Source: Litoreibacter sp. (GTDB taxonomy: Bacteria > Pseudomonadota > Alphaproteobacteria > Rhodobacterales > Rhodobacteraceae). Taken from it: DNA of 42,232 bases. Shown here in pieces: positions 23,109 through 31,586 of this stretch; the first letter of the stretch is position 1, and every line of letters begins with the position of its first letter. The notes under the pieces are model-generated. The model was not told the origin of the DNA and searched no databases. It worked only from the letters and a program-made list of their open reading frames with translations. The position numbers and the translations under genes are program-made. Location: the NCBI GenBank assembly GCA_026710325.1, contig JAPORH010000055.1, positions 1-42,232 on the forward strand. Direction: 5' to 3'.

Positions 23109-24202
23109 CCGATATCCCCAAAACCATGCGTGCGATGGTCTTGAAACGCCATGGCGACATGGATGCGCTGGAGTATGAGACCGACTGGCCTGTGCCTGTT
23201 CCGCAAGGCCGCGAGGTCCTGATCAAGGTCGCCGCAACCGGCATGAACAACACCGATGTAAACACGCGCGCGGGCTGGTACTCCAAATCGGTCACAGACG
23301 CGACCACGGGTGGCGCCTATGATCTCGACGCGAAGGCGGACAACACATGGGGCGGCGCGGGCGTGCAATTCCCGCGCATTCAGGGCGCGGATGTATGCGG
23401 GCATGTGGTAGCGACTGCCGACCCACAAGACGCGCATCTCATTGGAAAACGAGTTATTACCGACAACTGGCTGCGCGATTGGGATGACCCGTTGAACATG
23501 CATCAAACCGGCTATTTTGGGTCCGAGGCCGATGGTGGCTATGCCGAATATTGCAAAATCGACGCGCGCAACGTGCATGCGGTGCAAAGCGACCTGACCG
23601 ACGTTGAGCTGGCCACTTTCTCCTGCTCCTACTCCACCGCGGAAGGCATGCTGGCCCGCGCCAATGTTGCCGAAGGCGACTGCGTCTTGATTACCGGCGC
23701 ATCGGGCGGCGTGGGAGGAGCGCTCATCCAGCTAGCCAACCGGCGCGGCGCGGTAACCATCGCCATGGCGTCCGAGAGCAAGCACGCCGAAGTCGCCAAG
23801 ATGAACCCCGCGCACCTACTCACACGCGGGCCAGAAGACCTGAAAACCGCGCTGAAAGACGCGACCGGTAAAGACAGCGTCGACGTGGTCGCCGACATCG
23901 TTGCAGGTCCCTATTTCGGCACGTTAATCGACGCGCTGGATCGCGGCGGGCGCTACACGACCTCGGGCGCCATTGCTGGGCCAATCGTCGATCTGGACGT
24001 GCGCACGCTTTATTTGATGGACCTGACCTTCACCGGCTCCACCGTGATCCCGCCACAGATCATGACCGATCTCATAGGCTATATCGAAAGGGACGAGGTC
24101 AAACCGATAGTGGCTGGCACCTACGCGCTCCAAGATTTTAAAACGGGTCAACAAGCCTTCATCGACAAGACCCACACCGGAAATATAGTGGTGGTGCCTT
24201 GA
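23105..24202 (+). CDS. Medium-chain dehydrogenase/reductase family oxidoreductase
   Basis: 365 residues with a GTG start inside the demethylase stop (GTGA). The N-terminal GroES-like domain has GMNNTDVNTRAGWY where zinc alcohol dehydrogenases carry catalytic Cys, so it is probably a zinc-independent, quinone-oxidoreductase-like member. The Rossmann motif is VLITGASGGVGGALIQLA. An inserted segment rich in Asp/Asn (about 55-80) is unusual. It would reduce or oxidise an enal/enoyl or alcohol intermediate with NAD(P)H. It does not resemble the acryloyl-CoA reductase AcuI closely by eye, which weighs against a standard acrylate route after the DddQ-like protein. Confidence 0.85.
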   Translation: MTDIPKTMRAMVLKRHGDMDALEYETDWPVPVPQGREVLIKVAATGMNNTDVNTRAGWYSKSVTDATTGGAYDLDAKADNTWGGAGVQFPRIQGADVCGHVVATADPQDAHLIGKRVITDNWLRDWDDPLNMHQTGYFGSEADGGYAEYCKIDARNVHAVQSDLTDVELATFSCSYSTAEGMLARANVAEGDCVLITGASGGVGGALIQLANRRGAVTIAMASESKHAEVAKMNPAHLLTRGPEDLKTALKDATGKDSVDVVADIVAGPYFGTLIDALDRGGRYTTSGAIAGPIVDLDVRTLYLMDLTFTGSTVIPPQIMTDLIGYIERDEVKPIVAGTYALQDFKTGQQAFIDKTHTGNIVVVP

Positions 24203-24783
24203 GCGCGATTGCAGCCCTCCTCGCGGCGGTCCGTGCCCTGCATGAGCGCACGCCGGAGCTTGCCTCCTATGCGCCGTGGCCGTCAGACTTGTCCCCTTTC
24301 GAGGTCCGTCCGCATTTGGTCGAGGCTGCACAAAACCTAGGCGTCCAATCCCTCCGAGGAACACGCGGCACGGCGCGCGTCATTAAGGCCTTGCGCCGCG
24401 CCGCGCCAGAGCTGGAATGGCGCCAGACCTACACGGCGGAGGAGGTTGGCGAGCGTTTCCTACGAACTTACGGCTATGTCGAGCTGTTCGGCCCGACAGG
24501 CCATTTTCGGTCCAAACAACTGCGCGGTTATCTGGGGTTTTGGGGCCCGGATCTCACCTATGATTGGCACGCGCATGAGGCGGAGGAGCTGTATTTCACC
24601 CTCGCAGGCCAAGCCGTCTTCGCCGCGCGTGGCGCGTCAAATGTCTCGCTTAAGCCAGGGCAAGCGCGCAGCCATGCGGCCAACCAACCTCATATGATGA
24701 TCACATTGGATCAGCCCTATTTATGCTACGTGCTCTGGCGCGGCGCGGGGCTGGAGGGTCTGCCCCGGATGGTCGCCTCATGA
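24199..24783 (+). CDS. DddQ-like cupin, DMSP lyase family
   Basis: 194 residues with a TTG start in the previous stop (TTGA). A single C-terminal cupin has the features of DMSP lyase DddQ: ELEWRQTYT before the barrel; Tyr121, His124, His126, Glu130 and Tyr132 in YDWHAHEAEELY; and His165 in NQPHMM, the positions that hold metal and catalytic tyrosine in DddQ. The ending YLCYVLWRGAGLEG is also shared. DddQ cleaves dimethylsulfoniopropionate to DMS and acrylate. However, relatives in this cupin group are known whose main substrate is not DMSP, and here the gene sits among betaine-type demethylases and enolases. Lyase chemistry by proton abstraction is likely; DMSP as the true substrate is uncertain. 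Confidence 0.82.
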   Translation: MSAIAALLAAVRALHERTPELASYAPWPSDLSPFEVRPHLVEAAQNLGVQSLRGTRGTARVIKALRRAAPELEWRQTYTAEEVGERFLRTYGYVELFGPTGHFRSKQLRGYLGFWGPDLTYDWHAHEAEELYFTLAGQAVFAARGASNVSLKPGQARSHAANQPHMMITLDQPYLCYVLWRGAGLEGLPRMVAS

Positions 24784-25886
24784 AGATCATCCGCATCCGC
24801 ATCTACAAGACCGATCTTCCTTATGTGGGCGGCGCTTACGTTTGGGGCGCGGGCAACGCGATTGAGGTCGCAAAGGCCAGTGTCGTAGTGATCGACACAG
24901 ATGCTGGACTGCAAGGATGCGGGGAGTTCACCCCCTGCGGCGAGAATTACATGGTGGCTCACTCGGAGGGCGTGGAAGCTTTGGCCCGGCTCGCGGCCCC
25001 AAAGCTTCTGGGCGAAGACCCACGTCAGGTCGCCCGTATCGAACAGCTGCTCGACCACACAGTGCAAGGGCATGGCTACGCCAAAGCGCCATTTGACGCG
25101 GCCTGCTGGGACCTTCTGGGCCAGGCCTGCGACCAGCCCGTCTGGATGCTCATGGGCGGCAAGCTCACCGACGGTGCGCCCATGTACCGTGTCGCCCCGC
25201 AAAAGGCGACGGAAGAGACGTTGGCAGAGATGCAACGCTACCGCGCCCAGGGCTACCGCCAATTCCAAATCAAAGTCGGCGGCGATTGGAAAACCGACAT
25301 CGACCGCATCCGCGCCGGTGTCGCGCTGTTGGAGCCGGGCGAAAAAGCCATGGCCGACGCCAATCAGGGTTGGAGGGTCGACAACGCCATCCGCGTCGCC
25401 CGCGCCACACGCGATCTGGATTTCATTCTGGAACAACCCTGTCGGACCTATGAGGAATGCCAACAGGTGCGCCGCGTGGCCGAGCAGCCCATGAAGCTTG
25501 ATGAATGCGTGACCGGCATGGCCGCCGCGCAACAGATCGTGGCCGACCGGGGGGCAGAGATTTGTTGTTTGAAAATCTGCAACCTCGGCGGGCTTTCCAA
25601 AGCGCGCCGGGTGCGTGATTTTCTGGTCGAGAATCGCATCCCCGTGGTCAGCGAAGACACATGGGGCGGGGAGATCACAACCGCCGCAGTCGCCCATTTC
25701 GCGGCCTCGACCCCGGCGGAGTATCTGCAAAACTCGACCGATCTGATGAATTACAACACCCGCTCCACGGGTATTGGCGGCGCACTCGCCCACGACGGTA
25801 AGCTTTATTCACCTGATAAGCCCGGCCTCGGCGTGACTCCCGACTTTGAAAGCCTTGGGGCACCTGTGGCGGAGTACGCGGCATGA
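24780..25886 (+). CDS. Enolase-superfamily protein 1 (mandelate racemase/muconate lactonizing type)
   Basis: 368 residues; ATG 24780 overlaps the cupin stop by 4 bp. An N-terminal capping domain is followed by a beta/alpha barrel. Metal ligands are Asp193 (ADANQGW), Glu218 (LEQPC) and Asp241/Glu242 (KLDEC). Active-site lysines are Lys165 (FQIKVGG) and Lys265 (CCLKICNLGG) on opposite faces, the MLE-subgroup dyad used for 1,1-proton transfer and cycloisomerisation; the first Lys of the usual KxK is Gln163. In hydroxyproline-betaine epimerase HpbD a Lys-Lys pair performs C2 epimerisation. It may racemise a betaine or N-methyl amino acid, or dehydrate an acid; the substrate is unknown. Confidence 0.85.
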   Translation: MKIIRIRIYKTDLPYVGGAYVWGAGNAIEVAKASVVVIDTDAGLQGCGEFTPCGENYMVAHSEGVEALARLAAPKLLGEDPRQVARIEQLLDHTVQGHGYAKAPFDAACWDLLGQACDQPVWMLMGGKLTDGAPMYRVAPQKATEETLAEMQRYRAQGYRQFQIKVGGDWKTDIDRIRAGVALLEPGEKAMADANQGWRVDNAIRVARATRDLDFILEQPCRTYEECQQVRRVAEQPMKLDECVTGMAAAQQIVADRGAEICCLKICNLGGLSKARRVRDFLVENRIPVVSEDTWGGEITTAAVAHFAASTPAEYLQNSTDLMNYNTRSTGIGGALAHDGKLYSPDKPGLGVTPDFESLGAPVAEYAA

Positions 25887-26989
25887 AAATCACCCGCCTC
25901 ACTGTCTACCATGTCGACCTGCCGCTAGAGCATCCCTATTGGCTCTCCGGTGGGCGGCTGAAGTTCGAAACCCTCGACGCGACTTTCGTGAAACTGGAGA
26001 CCGATGAGGGCATGATTGGATGGGGCGAGGGCACACCCTGGGGCCACACCTACGTCCCCGCTCATGGCCCCGGCATCCGCGCGGGGATTGAGACGATGGC
26101 ACCTTTCATCCTCGGCCTTGATCCGCGCAAAGTGCTTGACATCGAGCGCGCGATGGACCTGGCCCTGCCCGGTCATCTCTATGCGAAAAGCCCTATCGAC
26201 ATGGCGTGCTGGGACATTGCGGGCCAAGCCGCCGGCCTGCCGATCGCGGATCTGATGGGCGGCGGGTCGCGGACGCCGCGCCCGATTGCCTCCTCCGTCG
26301 GGGCCAAAACCATTGAAGAAACGCGCGACGTGATCGAGCGCTACCGCAAGCGCGGCTACATTGCCCATTCCGTCAAGATCGGCGGAGATGTTGCCCGCGA
26401 CATTGCCCGGGTGCGCGACGTCGAGAGCCTGAAACAACCCGGCGACATCATGCTCTATGACGTCAACCGTGGCTGGACCCGTCAGCAAGCGCTGCGCGTA
26501 ATGAGCGCCTGCGAGGACCTGAACGTGATGTTCGAGCAGCCTTGCGAAACGCTCGACGACATCGCCGCGATCAGTCACAAACACGCCTCCGTCGTCTCGG
26601 TCGATGAAAGCCTCGTCACGCTGCAGGACGCCACCCGCATCGCGCGTGACGGGCTGGCGGAGGTGTTTGGCATCAAACTCAACCGCGTCGGCGGGCTAAC
26701 CAAAGCCGCGCGGATGCGTGACGTGGCGCTGGCCCATGGGATCGACATGTTTGTGATGGCCACCGGCGGCTCGGTGCTCGCGGATACTGAGGCGCTGCAT
26801 CTGGCCGCGACCATCCCTGACGCCAATTGCCACGCCGTCTGGGCCTGCCAGGACATGCTGACGGTCGACATCGCGGCCGGGCGCGGCCCGCGCAACAAAG
26901 ATGGTCACTTGCACCTGCCGGAGGCCCCCGGCCTAGGCGTGCACCCGGAGGAGGAGGCGCTCGGTCAGCCGGTCGCAGTTTACGAATGA
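25883..26989 (+). CDS. Enolase-superfamily protein 2 (mandelate racemase/muconate lactonizing type)
   Basis: 368 residues, start overlapping the previous stop by 4 bp. Metal ligands fall at the same numbers as in its left neighbour: Asp193 (YDVNRGW), Glu218 (FEQPC) and Asp241/Glu242 (VDESL). Lysines are Lys165 (SVKIGG) and Lys265 (FGIKLNRVGG). The sequence differs most in the capping loops (LPLEHPYWLSGG, ETPWGH-like text near 50), which set substrate choice, and it ends without the TWGG motif, having MATGGSV instead. So it is a diverged paralogue, probably with a distinct substrate or stereochemistry. The function within the pathway is inferred only. Confidence 0.85.
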   Translation: MKITRLTVYHVDLPLEHPYWLSGGRLKFETLDATFVKLETDEGMIGWGEGTPWGHTYVPAHGPGIRAGIETMAPFILGLDPRKVLDIERAMDLALPGHLYAKSPIDMACWDIAGQAAGLPIADLMGGGSRTPRPIASSVGAKTIEETRDVIERYRKRGYIAHSVKIGGDVARDIARVRDVESLKQPGDIMLYDVNRGWTRQQALRVMSACEDLNVMFEQPCETLDDIAAISHKHASVVSVDESLVTLQDATRIARDGLAEVFGIKLNRVGGLTKAARMRDVALAHGIDMFVMATGGSVLADTEALHLAATIPDANCHAVWACQDMLTVDIAAGRGPRNKDGHLHLPEAPGLGVHPEEEALGQPVAVYE

Positions 26990-28089
26990 AGATCAATAAG
27001 CTCACCCTGTGGTCCGTCGATCTGACCAGCCACGAGACCTACTACATGGCCGAGGGCAAAACCTGCGCCACGGTCGAAACCCATGTGCTGTGTCTGGAGA
27101 CCGACAACGGCCTGAAAGGCTGGGGGGAGGTCTGCCCTATCCCCCATTACTTGCCCGCTTTCGCCAAAGGCGTGCCAAGCGCCATTACCGAGATGGCCCC
27201 CGAAATCCTGGGTATCACGCCAACCGGCATCGACGCTCCGATGCGCAAGCTGGATGGGTTTTTGCAAGGCCATCTGCACGCCAAATCGATTGTCGATATG
27301 GCGCTTTGGGATCTTTATGGCAAAGCAACGGGCCTGCCGCTCTACCAGCTTTTGGGCGGGCGCACGCGGGCCGACATGCCGCTCTACCACTCCATCACCT
27401 GCATCGCGCCCGATGAGATGGCTCGCATCGCGCGGGAGGCCTATGCGACCGGCATCCGCCAGTTTCAGGTCAAGCTCGGCGCAGATGCCGATCATGCCGC
27501 AGACGCAGAACGCCTGACAAAAGTGCGCGAGGCCGTGGGCCCCGGCCCCATCGTCTATGGCGACTGGAATTGCGGCGCGACAAAGCTGCAGGCCACACGC
27601 ACGGGCCGCGCCGTCGCGTATCTCGACATCATGTTGGAGCAGCCTTGCAAAACGCTGGAAGACTGCGCCGCTGTGCGTGCAGCCACCGGACTGCCAATGA
27701 AAATCGACGAGGGTGCCTATGATCTGGCATCGCTGATGCGAGCAGCAGAGCTGGGCGTGCTGGACGCCGTGGCGCTGAAACTGTCCAAATTCGGCGGCCT
27801 CTCCGCCATGCGCCGCGCACGCGATCTGACGGTGCATTTGGGCGCCGAAATCTGCTCCGAATGCACCTGGGGCTCAGACATTGTCACCGCCGCTTCCTTG
27901 CATTTCGCGGCCTCAACCCCGCAGGGCTCACTGCTCAACACCTGCGATCTTTCTGGCTACGTCGCCCCGCGCGTCGCCCCGGATTGCCCGACCCGCAAAG
28001 ACGGGCGTATCGCCCCGCCCGAAGGCCCCGGCCTTGGCGTAACCCCCGACCTCGACATCCTTGGCGACCCAATTTTGGAGATCAGCTAA
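26986..28089 (+). CDS. Enolase-superfamily protein 3 (mandelate racemase/muconate lactonizing type)
   Basis: 367 residues from ATG 26986, again a 4-bp overlap with the gene before. Metal ligands Asp193 (YGDWNCG), Glu218 (LEQPC) and Asp241/Glu242 (KIDEG); lysines Lys163 (FQVKLGA) and Lys265 (VALKLSKFGG), the spacing I recall for HpbD. After strand seven it has CSECTWGSDIVTAA, as in protein 1. The capping-domain loop has YYMAEGKTCATVETHV. An epimerase or racemase acting on an amino-acid betaine or an acid derived from it is the best guess. Confidence 0.85.
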   Translation: MKINKLTLWSVDLTSHETYYMAEGKTCATVETHVLCLETDNGLKGWGEVCPIPHYLPAFAKGVPSAITEMAPEILGITPTGIDAPMRKLDGFLQGHLHAKSIVDMALWDLYGKATGLPLYQLLGGRTRADMPLYHSITCIAPDEMARIAREAYATGIRQFQVKLGADADHAADAERLTKVREAVGPGPIVYGDWNCGATKLQATRTGRAVAYLDIMLEQPCKTLEDCAAVRAATGLPMKIDEGAYDLASLMRAAELGVLDAVALKLSKFGGLSAMRRARDLTVHLGAEICSECTWGSDIVTAASLHFAASTPQGSLLNTCDLSGYVAPRVAPDCPTRKDGRIAPPEGPGLGVTPDLDILGDPILEIS

Positions 28090-28090
28090 A

Positions 28091-29368
28091 ATGCTCAAAA
28101 TACAATCCCAAGACGACTGGATCGCGCGCGCAGGCGAAGTACTGCCCGCCGCAGGTTTCGGCAATTTCGATCCCGGCATTCTGATCGCACGCGGCGAAGG
28201 CTCCCGCGTCTGGGACGAGGATGGGCGGGAATATGTCGACTACCTGATCGGCTCCGGCCCTATGCTTTTGGGCCATGGCCACCCGGAGGTGATGGAGGCG
28301 GTACTGGAACAGCTTCCAAAGGGCATGACGTTTTTCGCAAATAACTCCAAGGGCGTAGAGCTCGCCGAAGCCATAGTCGAGGCCGTCCCTTGTTGCGAAC
28401 AGGTCCGCTTCGTGGCCTCCGGCGGGGAGGCGGATATGTACGCCATCCGCCTCGCACGGGCCTATACTGGAAAAGACAAAATCCTGAAATTCGAAGGCGG
28501 CTATCACGGTATGAGCGCGGAGGCACAGATGAGCCTCGCCCCCTCCGCCCGGGTCAATTTCCCACAAGCCGTTCCAGACAGTGCGGGCATCCCACAGGCC
28601 GTCGCTGACCAAATGTTGATCGCGCCCTACAACGACCTTGCTGCGGTGGAGGCCCTGCTTAACGAGCATAAAGACGTGGCCGCCATCATCGCCGAGCCTT
28701 TGCAACGGATCATCCCCGCGCAGCCCGGCTTCCTGCAAGGCCTGCGCGATCTGTGCGACAAATACTCGGTCCTGCTGATTTTTGATGAGATCGTCACCGG
28801 CTTCCGCCTCGCCTATGGCGGCGCGCAGGAGAGGTACGGCGTGACGCCGGACATTTGCACCCTCGGCAAGATCATCGGTGGTGGCTTCCCGCTGGCAGCT
28901 TTGGGCGCCAGCACCGAGATCATGGCGCATTTCGACAAGGGCAAAGCTGGTGCGGAAAACTGGCTCATGCAGCTTGGCACTTTGTCGGGTAACCCTGTTG
29001 CCTCCGTCGCCGGGCTCAAAACAATGGAAGTGCTGAGCCGCGACGGCGCTTACGAAAGGCTGCGCGCAACAGGAAAACGCTTGCAAGACATGCAAACCAA
29101 AGCGCTCGACGCGGCCGGGATCGCCCATCAGATTTGCGGCGACGAGACCCTCTTCGACGTCTATTTCACCGATCACGCCTGCACCGATTACCGCAACGCC
29201 CAGCATGACGACCCAGCCCGCAACGCGCTCTATAACAAGGTGCTAAGAGAGAACGGTGTTTTCAAATCACCCGGTAAGCTCTACCCGCACCTGGCGGTGA
29301 CAGATGCGGATCTGGAGCTAACCGAGACAGCTGTGAAGGCCGCGGTCAAAGCAATCTCCGAAGCTTAG
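28091..29368 (+). CDS. Class III PLP-dependent aminotransferase (glutamate-1-semialdehyde aminomutase-like)
   Basis: 425 residues. PLP Lys260 lies in [12 protein letters not shown], the ring-contacting Asp232 in [12 protein letters not shown], and the phosphate loop is [16 protein letters not shown]. It resembles glutamate-1-semialdehyde aminomutase, but the pathway context and the lack of heme genes nearby argue that it is a catabolic omega- or beta-amino acid transaminase. ATG 28091 follows GGAG at ten bases, one base after the enolase stop. Last gene of the rightward operon: it could remove nitrogen after demethylation, giving an aldehyde or keto acid for the aldehyde dehydrogenase. It overlaps lysK by 4 bp, convergent. 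Confidence 0.88.
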   Translation: MLKIQSQDDWIARAGEVLPAAGFGNFDPGILIARGEGSRVWDEDGREYVDYLIGSGPMLLGHGHPEVMEAVLEQLPKGMTFFANNSKGVELAEAIVEAVPCCEQVRFVASGGEADMYAIRLARAYTGKDKILKFEGGYHGMSAEAQMSLAPSARVNFPQAVPDSAGIPQAVADQMLIAPYNDLAAVEALLNEHKDVAAIIAEPLQRIIPAQPGFLQGLRDLCDKYSVLLIFDEIVTGFRLAYGGAQERYGVTPDICTLGKIIGGGFPLAALGASTEIMAHFDKGKAGAENWLMQLGTLSGNPVASVAGLKTMEVLSRDGAYERLRATGKRLQDMQTKALDAAGIAHQICGDETLFDVYFTDHACTDYRNAQHDDPARNALYNKVLRENGVFKSPGKLYPHLAVTDADLELTETAVKAAVKAISEA

Positions 29369-30942
29369 CCGACCAGCTTGCCTTCCAAAGCCTCGTCAAT
29401 CAGCGCGATGGTTTCCTCGACCCCGTAAAGCGCGATAAACCCGCCAAAGCGCGGCCCTTGGGACGCGCCCAGAAGCACCTCGTAAAGCGCCTTGAACCAG
29501 TCGCGCAGCGGGTCGAACCGCTCGCGGCCGCAGGCGAAGACCTCAGATTGCAAGGCTTCGGCATCCAGCCCGCCGTCCCAAACAACAAGTCGTTCACGCA
29601 AGTCCAGCAAGGCTTCGCGCTCCAATTCGGTCGCCTCACGGTAAGTCTTCGCAGGCTTCACGAAGTCATTGTAATACGCCACGGCAAAGCCTGCCGCCTG
29701 ATCCAAATCGGGATGCGTTTCGGGTGACGCATCAGGTGCGTAACGCTGGATGAAGCCCCAAAGCTGCGACTTTTCCTCAGCATTCGCCACGGAGGCCAAG
29801 TTCAACAGCATAGAGAACGGCACCACCATATTCGATGCAGGCACGTTATGCCCGTGGATATGGAACACGGGGTTGTTTGCCCGCGCCTTGTCGTCCTGAT
29901 CGCCGTAAGCGCGCAGCTGCTGGTGATACTCATCCACTGCCTTCGGGATCACGTCGAAATGCATCCGCTTGGCGGTTTTGGGCTTGAGATACATGAAGTA
30001 GCTCAGCGATTCAGACGAGGCATAGGTCAGCCATTCATCAATCGACACCCCGTTGCCGGTGGTTTTCGAAATCTTGTGCCCGTCGGCGTCCAGAAACAGC
30101 TCATAGGTGAAATGCTCCGGCTTTTTGCCACCGAGGATTTGGCAAATGCGGTCATAGATCGGCGTGTTGGTGGAATGGTCCTTGCCATACATCTCGAAAT
30201 CGACGTCTAGCGCGGCCCAACGGGCGCCGAAATCGGGTTTCCACTGCAGCTTCACATTGCCGCCGGTGACAGGCACGGTCCACTCGCGACCGTCTTCGTC
30301 GTCAAAACTCACCTCGCCTTTTGCCGCGTCGACATGCTTCATCGGCACGTAAAGCACCCGGCCCGTTTCAGGATGGATTGGCAGGAAGATCGAATAGGTT
30401 TCCTGCCGCTCTTCGCGCAGGGATTTCAGCATAACGGCCATGACGTCATCATATTTCTCGGCCGCGCGCAAAAGCACCTCGTCGAACCGGCCAGAGCGAT
30501 AGAACTCGGTCGAGGAGATGAACTCATACTCGAACCCGAACGTGTCGAGGAAGCTGTTCAGCTTGGCGTTGTTATGCGCTCCAAAACTGTCATGTGTGCC
30601 GAACGGGTCGGGCACATCCGTCAAAGGCCGCTGCAAATGCGGCTCCAGCATCTCGGGGTTTGGCACGTTCCCCGGCACCTTGCGCATCCCGTCCAGATCG
30701 TCGGAGAAACAGATTAGCTTGGTTGGGATGTCGGAAATCACCTCGAAGGCGCGGCGGATCATCGTCGTCCGCGCGACTTCCCCAAACGTGCCAATATGAG
30801 GCAGACCCGACGGGCCATAGCCGGTCTCAAACAGAACATATCCCTTTTCCGGCGCCGCCTTTTCATAGCGTTTGAGCAACCGGCGCGCTTCTTCGAAGGG
30901 CCAAGCTTTGGAGCTCATCGCTGCGTCGCGGAAATGTGACAT
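29365..30942 (-). CDS. lysK: Lysyl-tRNA synthetase, class I
   Basis: 525 residues. Charges tRNA-Lys. It is the class I enzyme found in archaea and in some bacteria including many alphaproteobacteria, not the common class II LysS. The HIGH-type signature is [10 protein letters not shown] (49-52 HIGT) and the KMSKS-type signature is KISKT (290-294). The C-terminal helical anticodon-binding domain follows. A downstream ATG (30918) would shorten it by eight residues; neither start has a strong ribosome site. Monocistronic, convergent with the aminotransferase. Confidence 0.95.
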   Translation of the reverse strand: MSHFRDAAMSSKAWPFEEARRLLKRYEKAAPEKGYVLFETGYGPSGLPHIGTFGEVARTTMIRRAFEVISDIPTKLICFSDDLDGMRKVPGNVPNPEMLEPHLQRPLTDVPDPFGTHDSFGAHNNAKLNSFLDTFGFEYEFISSTEFYRSGRFDEVLLRAAEKYDDVMAVMLKSLREERQETYSIFLPIHPETGRVLYVPMKHVDAAKGEVSFDDEDGREWTVPVTGGNVKLQWKPDFGARWAALDVDFEMYGKDHSTNTPIYDRICQILGGKKPEHFTYELFLDADGHKISKTTGNGVSIDEWLTYASSESLSYFMYLKPKTAKRMHFDVIPKAVDEYHQQLRAYGDQDDKARANNPVFHIHGHNVPASNMVVPFSMLLNLASVANAEEKSQLWGFIQRYAPDASPETHPDLDQAAGFAVAYYNDFVKPAKTYREATELEREALLDLRERLVVWDGGLDAEALQSEVFACGRERFDPLRDWFKALYEVLLGASQGPRFGGFIALYGVEETIALIDEALEGKLVG

Positions 30943-30965
30943 CTATCTTGCTTTCGAAATCTACT

Positions 30966-30984
30966 GGCGCACCCCATATGCGCC
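30966..30984. promoter_or_regulatory. Inverted repeat GGCGCA-N7-TGCGCC between lysK and the TerB-like gene
   Basis: A perfect six-base inverted repeat lies 24 bp before the lysK start, in the divergent gap 30943-31064. TGCGCCACCCCG follows at about 31005, partly repeating the left arm and its flank. It could be an operator or a transcript hairpin in the lysK leader. No known motif is matched. Confidence 0.25.
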
Positions 30985-31064
30985 TTGGGTGCTGCTACCT
31001 ATTGTGCGCCACCCCGCTCGTCAATATTCTGCACTGCAACAAACCCTCCCATTAGAGACGCAAA

Positions 31065-31499
31065 ATGTCCCTCGACGCCCCTTCCCTTTCCCCGCAAGAC
31101 AGCCTTGTCGCGATCATGATTTCCGTATCGATTTCGGACGCGAATATTCGCACGGCAGAGCTTGTAACCATCCAGCAGATCGTTAATCACCTGCCCGTTT
31201 TCGCTGAGTATGACCCAGACCGGTTCAACAAAGTCGTGCAAATCGTATTTGAGCTTTTTGAAGAAGAAGATGGTCTCGACGCGCTTTTTGGTCTAACCCG
31301 GGACGCTCTGCCACAAGAACTGCATGAAACGGCATACGCTCTTGCCTGCGACGTTGCCGCCAGCGACAAGCGGGTCAGCCAGGAAGAACTACGTCTGCTT
31401 GAAGAAATACGTTACGAGCTCAACCTTGATCGGTTGCATGCCGCAGCAATCGAGCGGGCCGCGCGGGCACGTTATTCGACCCTTTCCAACTCAGATTGA
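31065..31499 (+). CDS. TerB-like (tellurite resistance TerB fold) protein
   Basis: 144 residues, all helical. The TerB/DjlA pattern is visible: AIMISVSISDANIRTAELVTIQQIV (two helices around an acidic loop), DPDRF, and later ACDVAASDKRVSQEELRLLEEIRYELNL by position 95-122, the repeated D.x.x..E metal-binding helix pair. Such proteins are cytoplasmic and often membrane-associated; a direct role in tellurite resistance is not implied. Divergent from lysK and 87 bp before a histidine kinase. Confidence 0.85.
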   Translation: MSLDAPSLSPQDSLVAIMISVSISDANIRTAELVTIQQIVNHLPVFAEYDPDRFNKVVQIVFELFEEEDGLDALFGLTRDALPQELHETAYALACDVAASDKRVSQEELRLLEEIRYELNLDRLHAAAIERAARARYSTLSNSD

Positions 31500-31586
31500 G
31501 CGAAACAGACGAGCCATATGCCTAGCTTAAGCGAATTGTTAAACCAAAACTGATAGGCCGCCATTGAATTAAAACAGGCGGGCACT

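Noticed and set aside
24726-25793. 355-residue minus-strand frame opposite the first enolase gene
   Set aside because: Antisense shadow of a well-supported gene; composition is Gly/Ala/His-rich without motifs.
28082-29206. 374-residue minus-strand frame opposite the aminotransferase gene
   Set aside because: Antisense shadow with no recognisable domain and no independent ribosome site.
28091-29368. Annotation as heme-pathway hemL
   Set aside because: Fold and motifs fit glutamate-1-semialdehyde aminomutase, but alphaproteobacteria make 5-aminolevulinate by the ALA synthase route and the gene is embedded in a catabolic operon.
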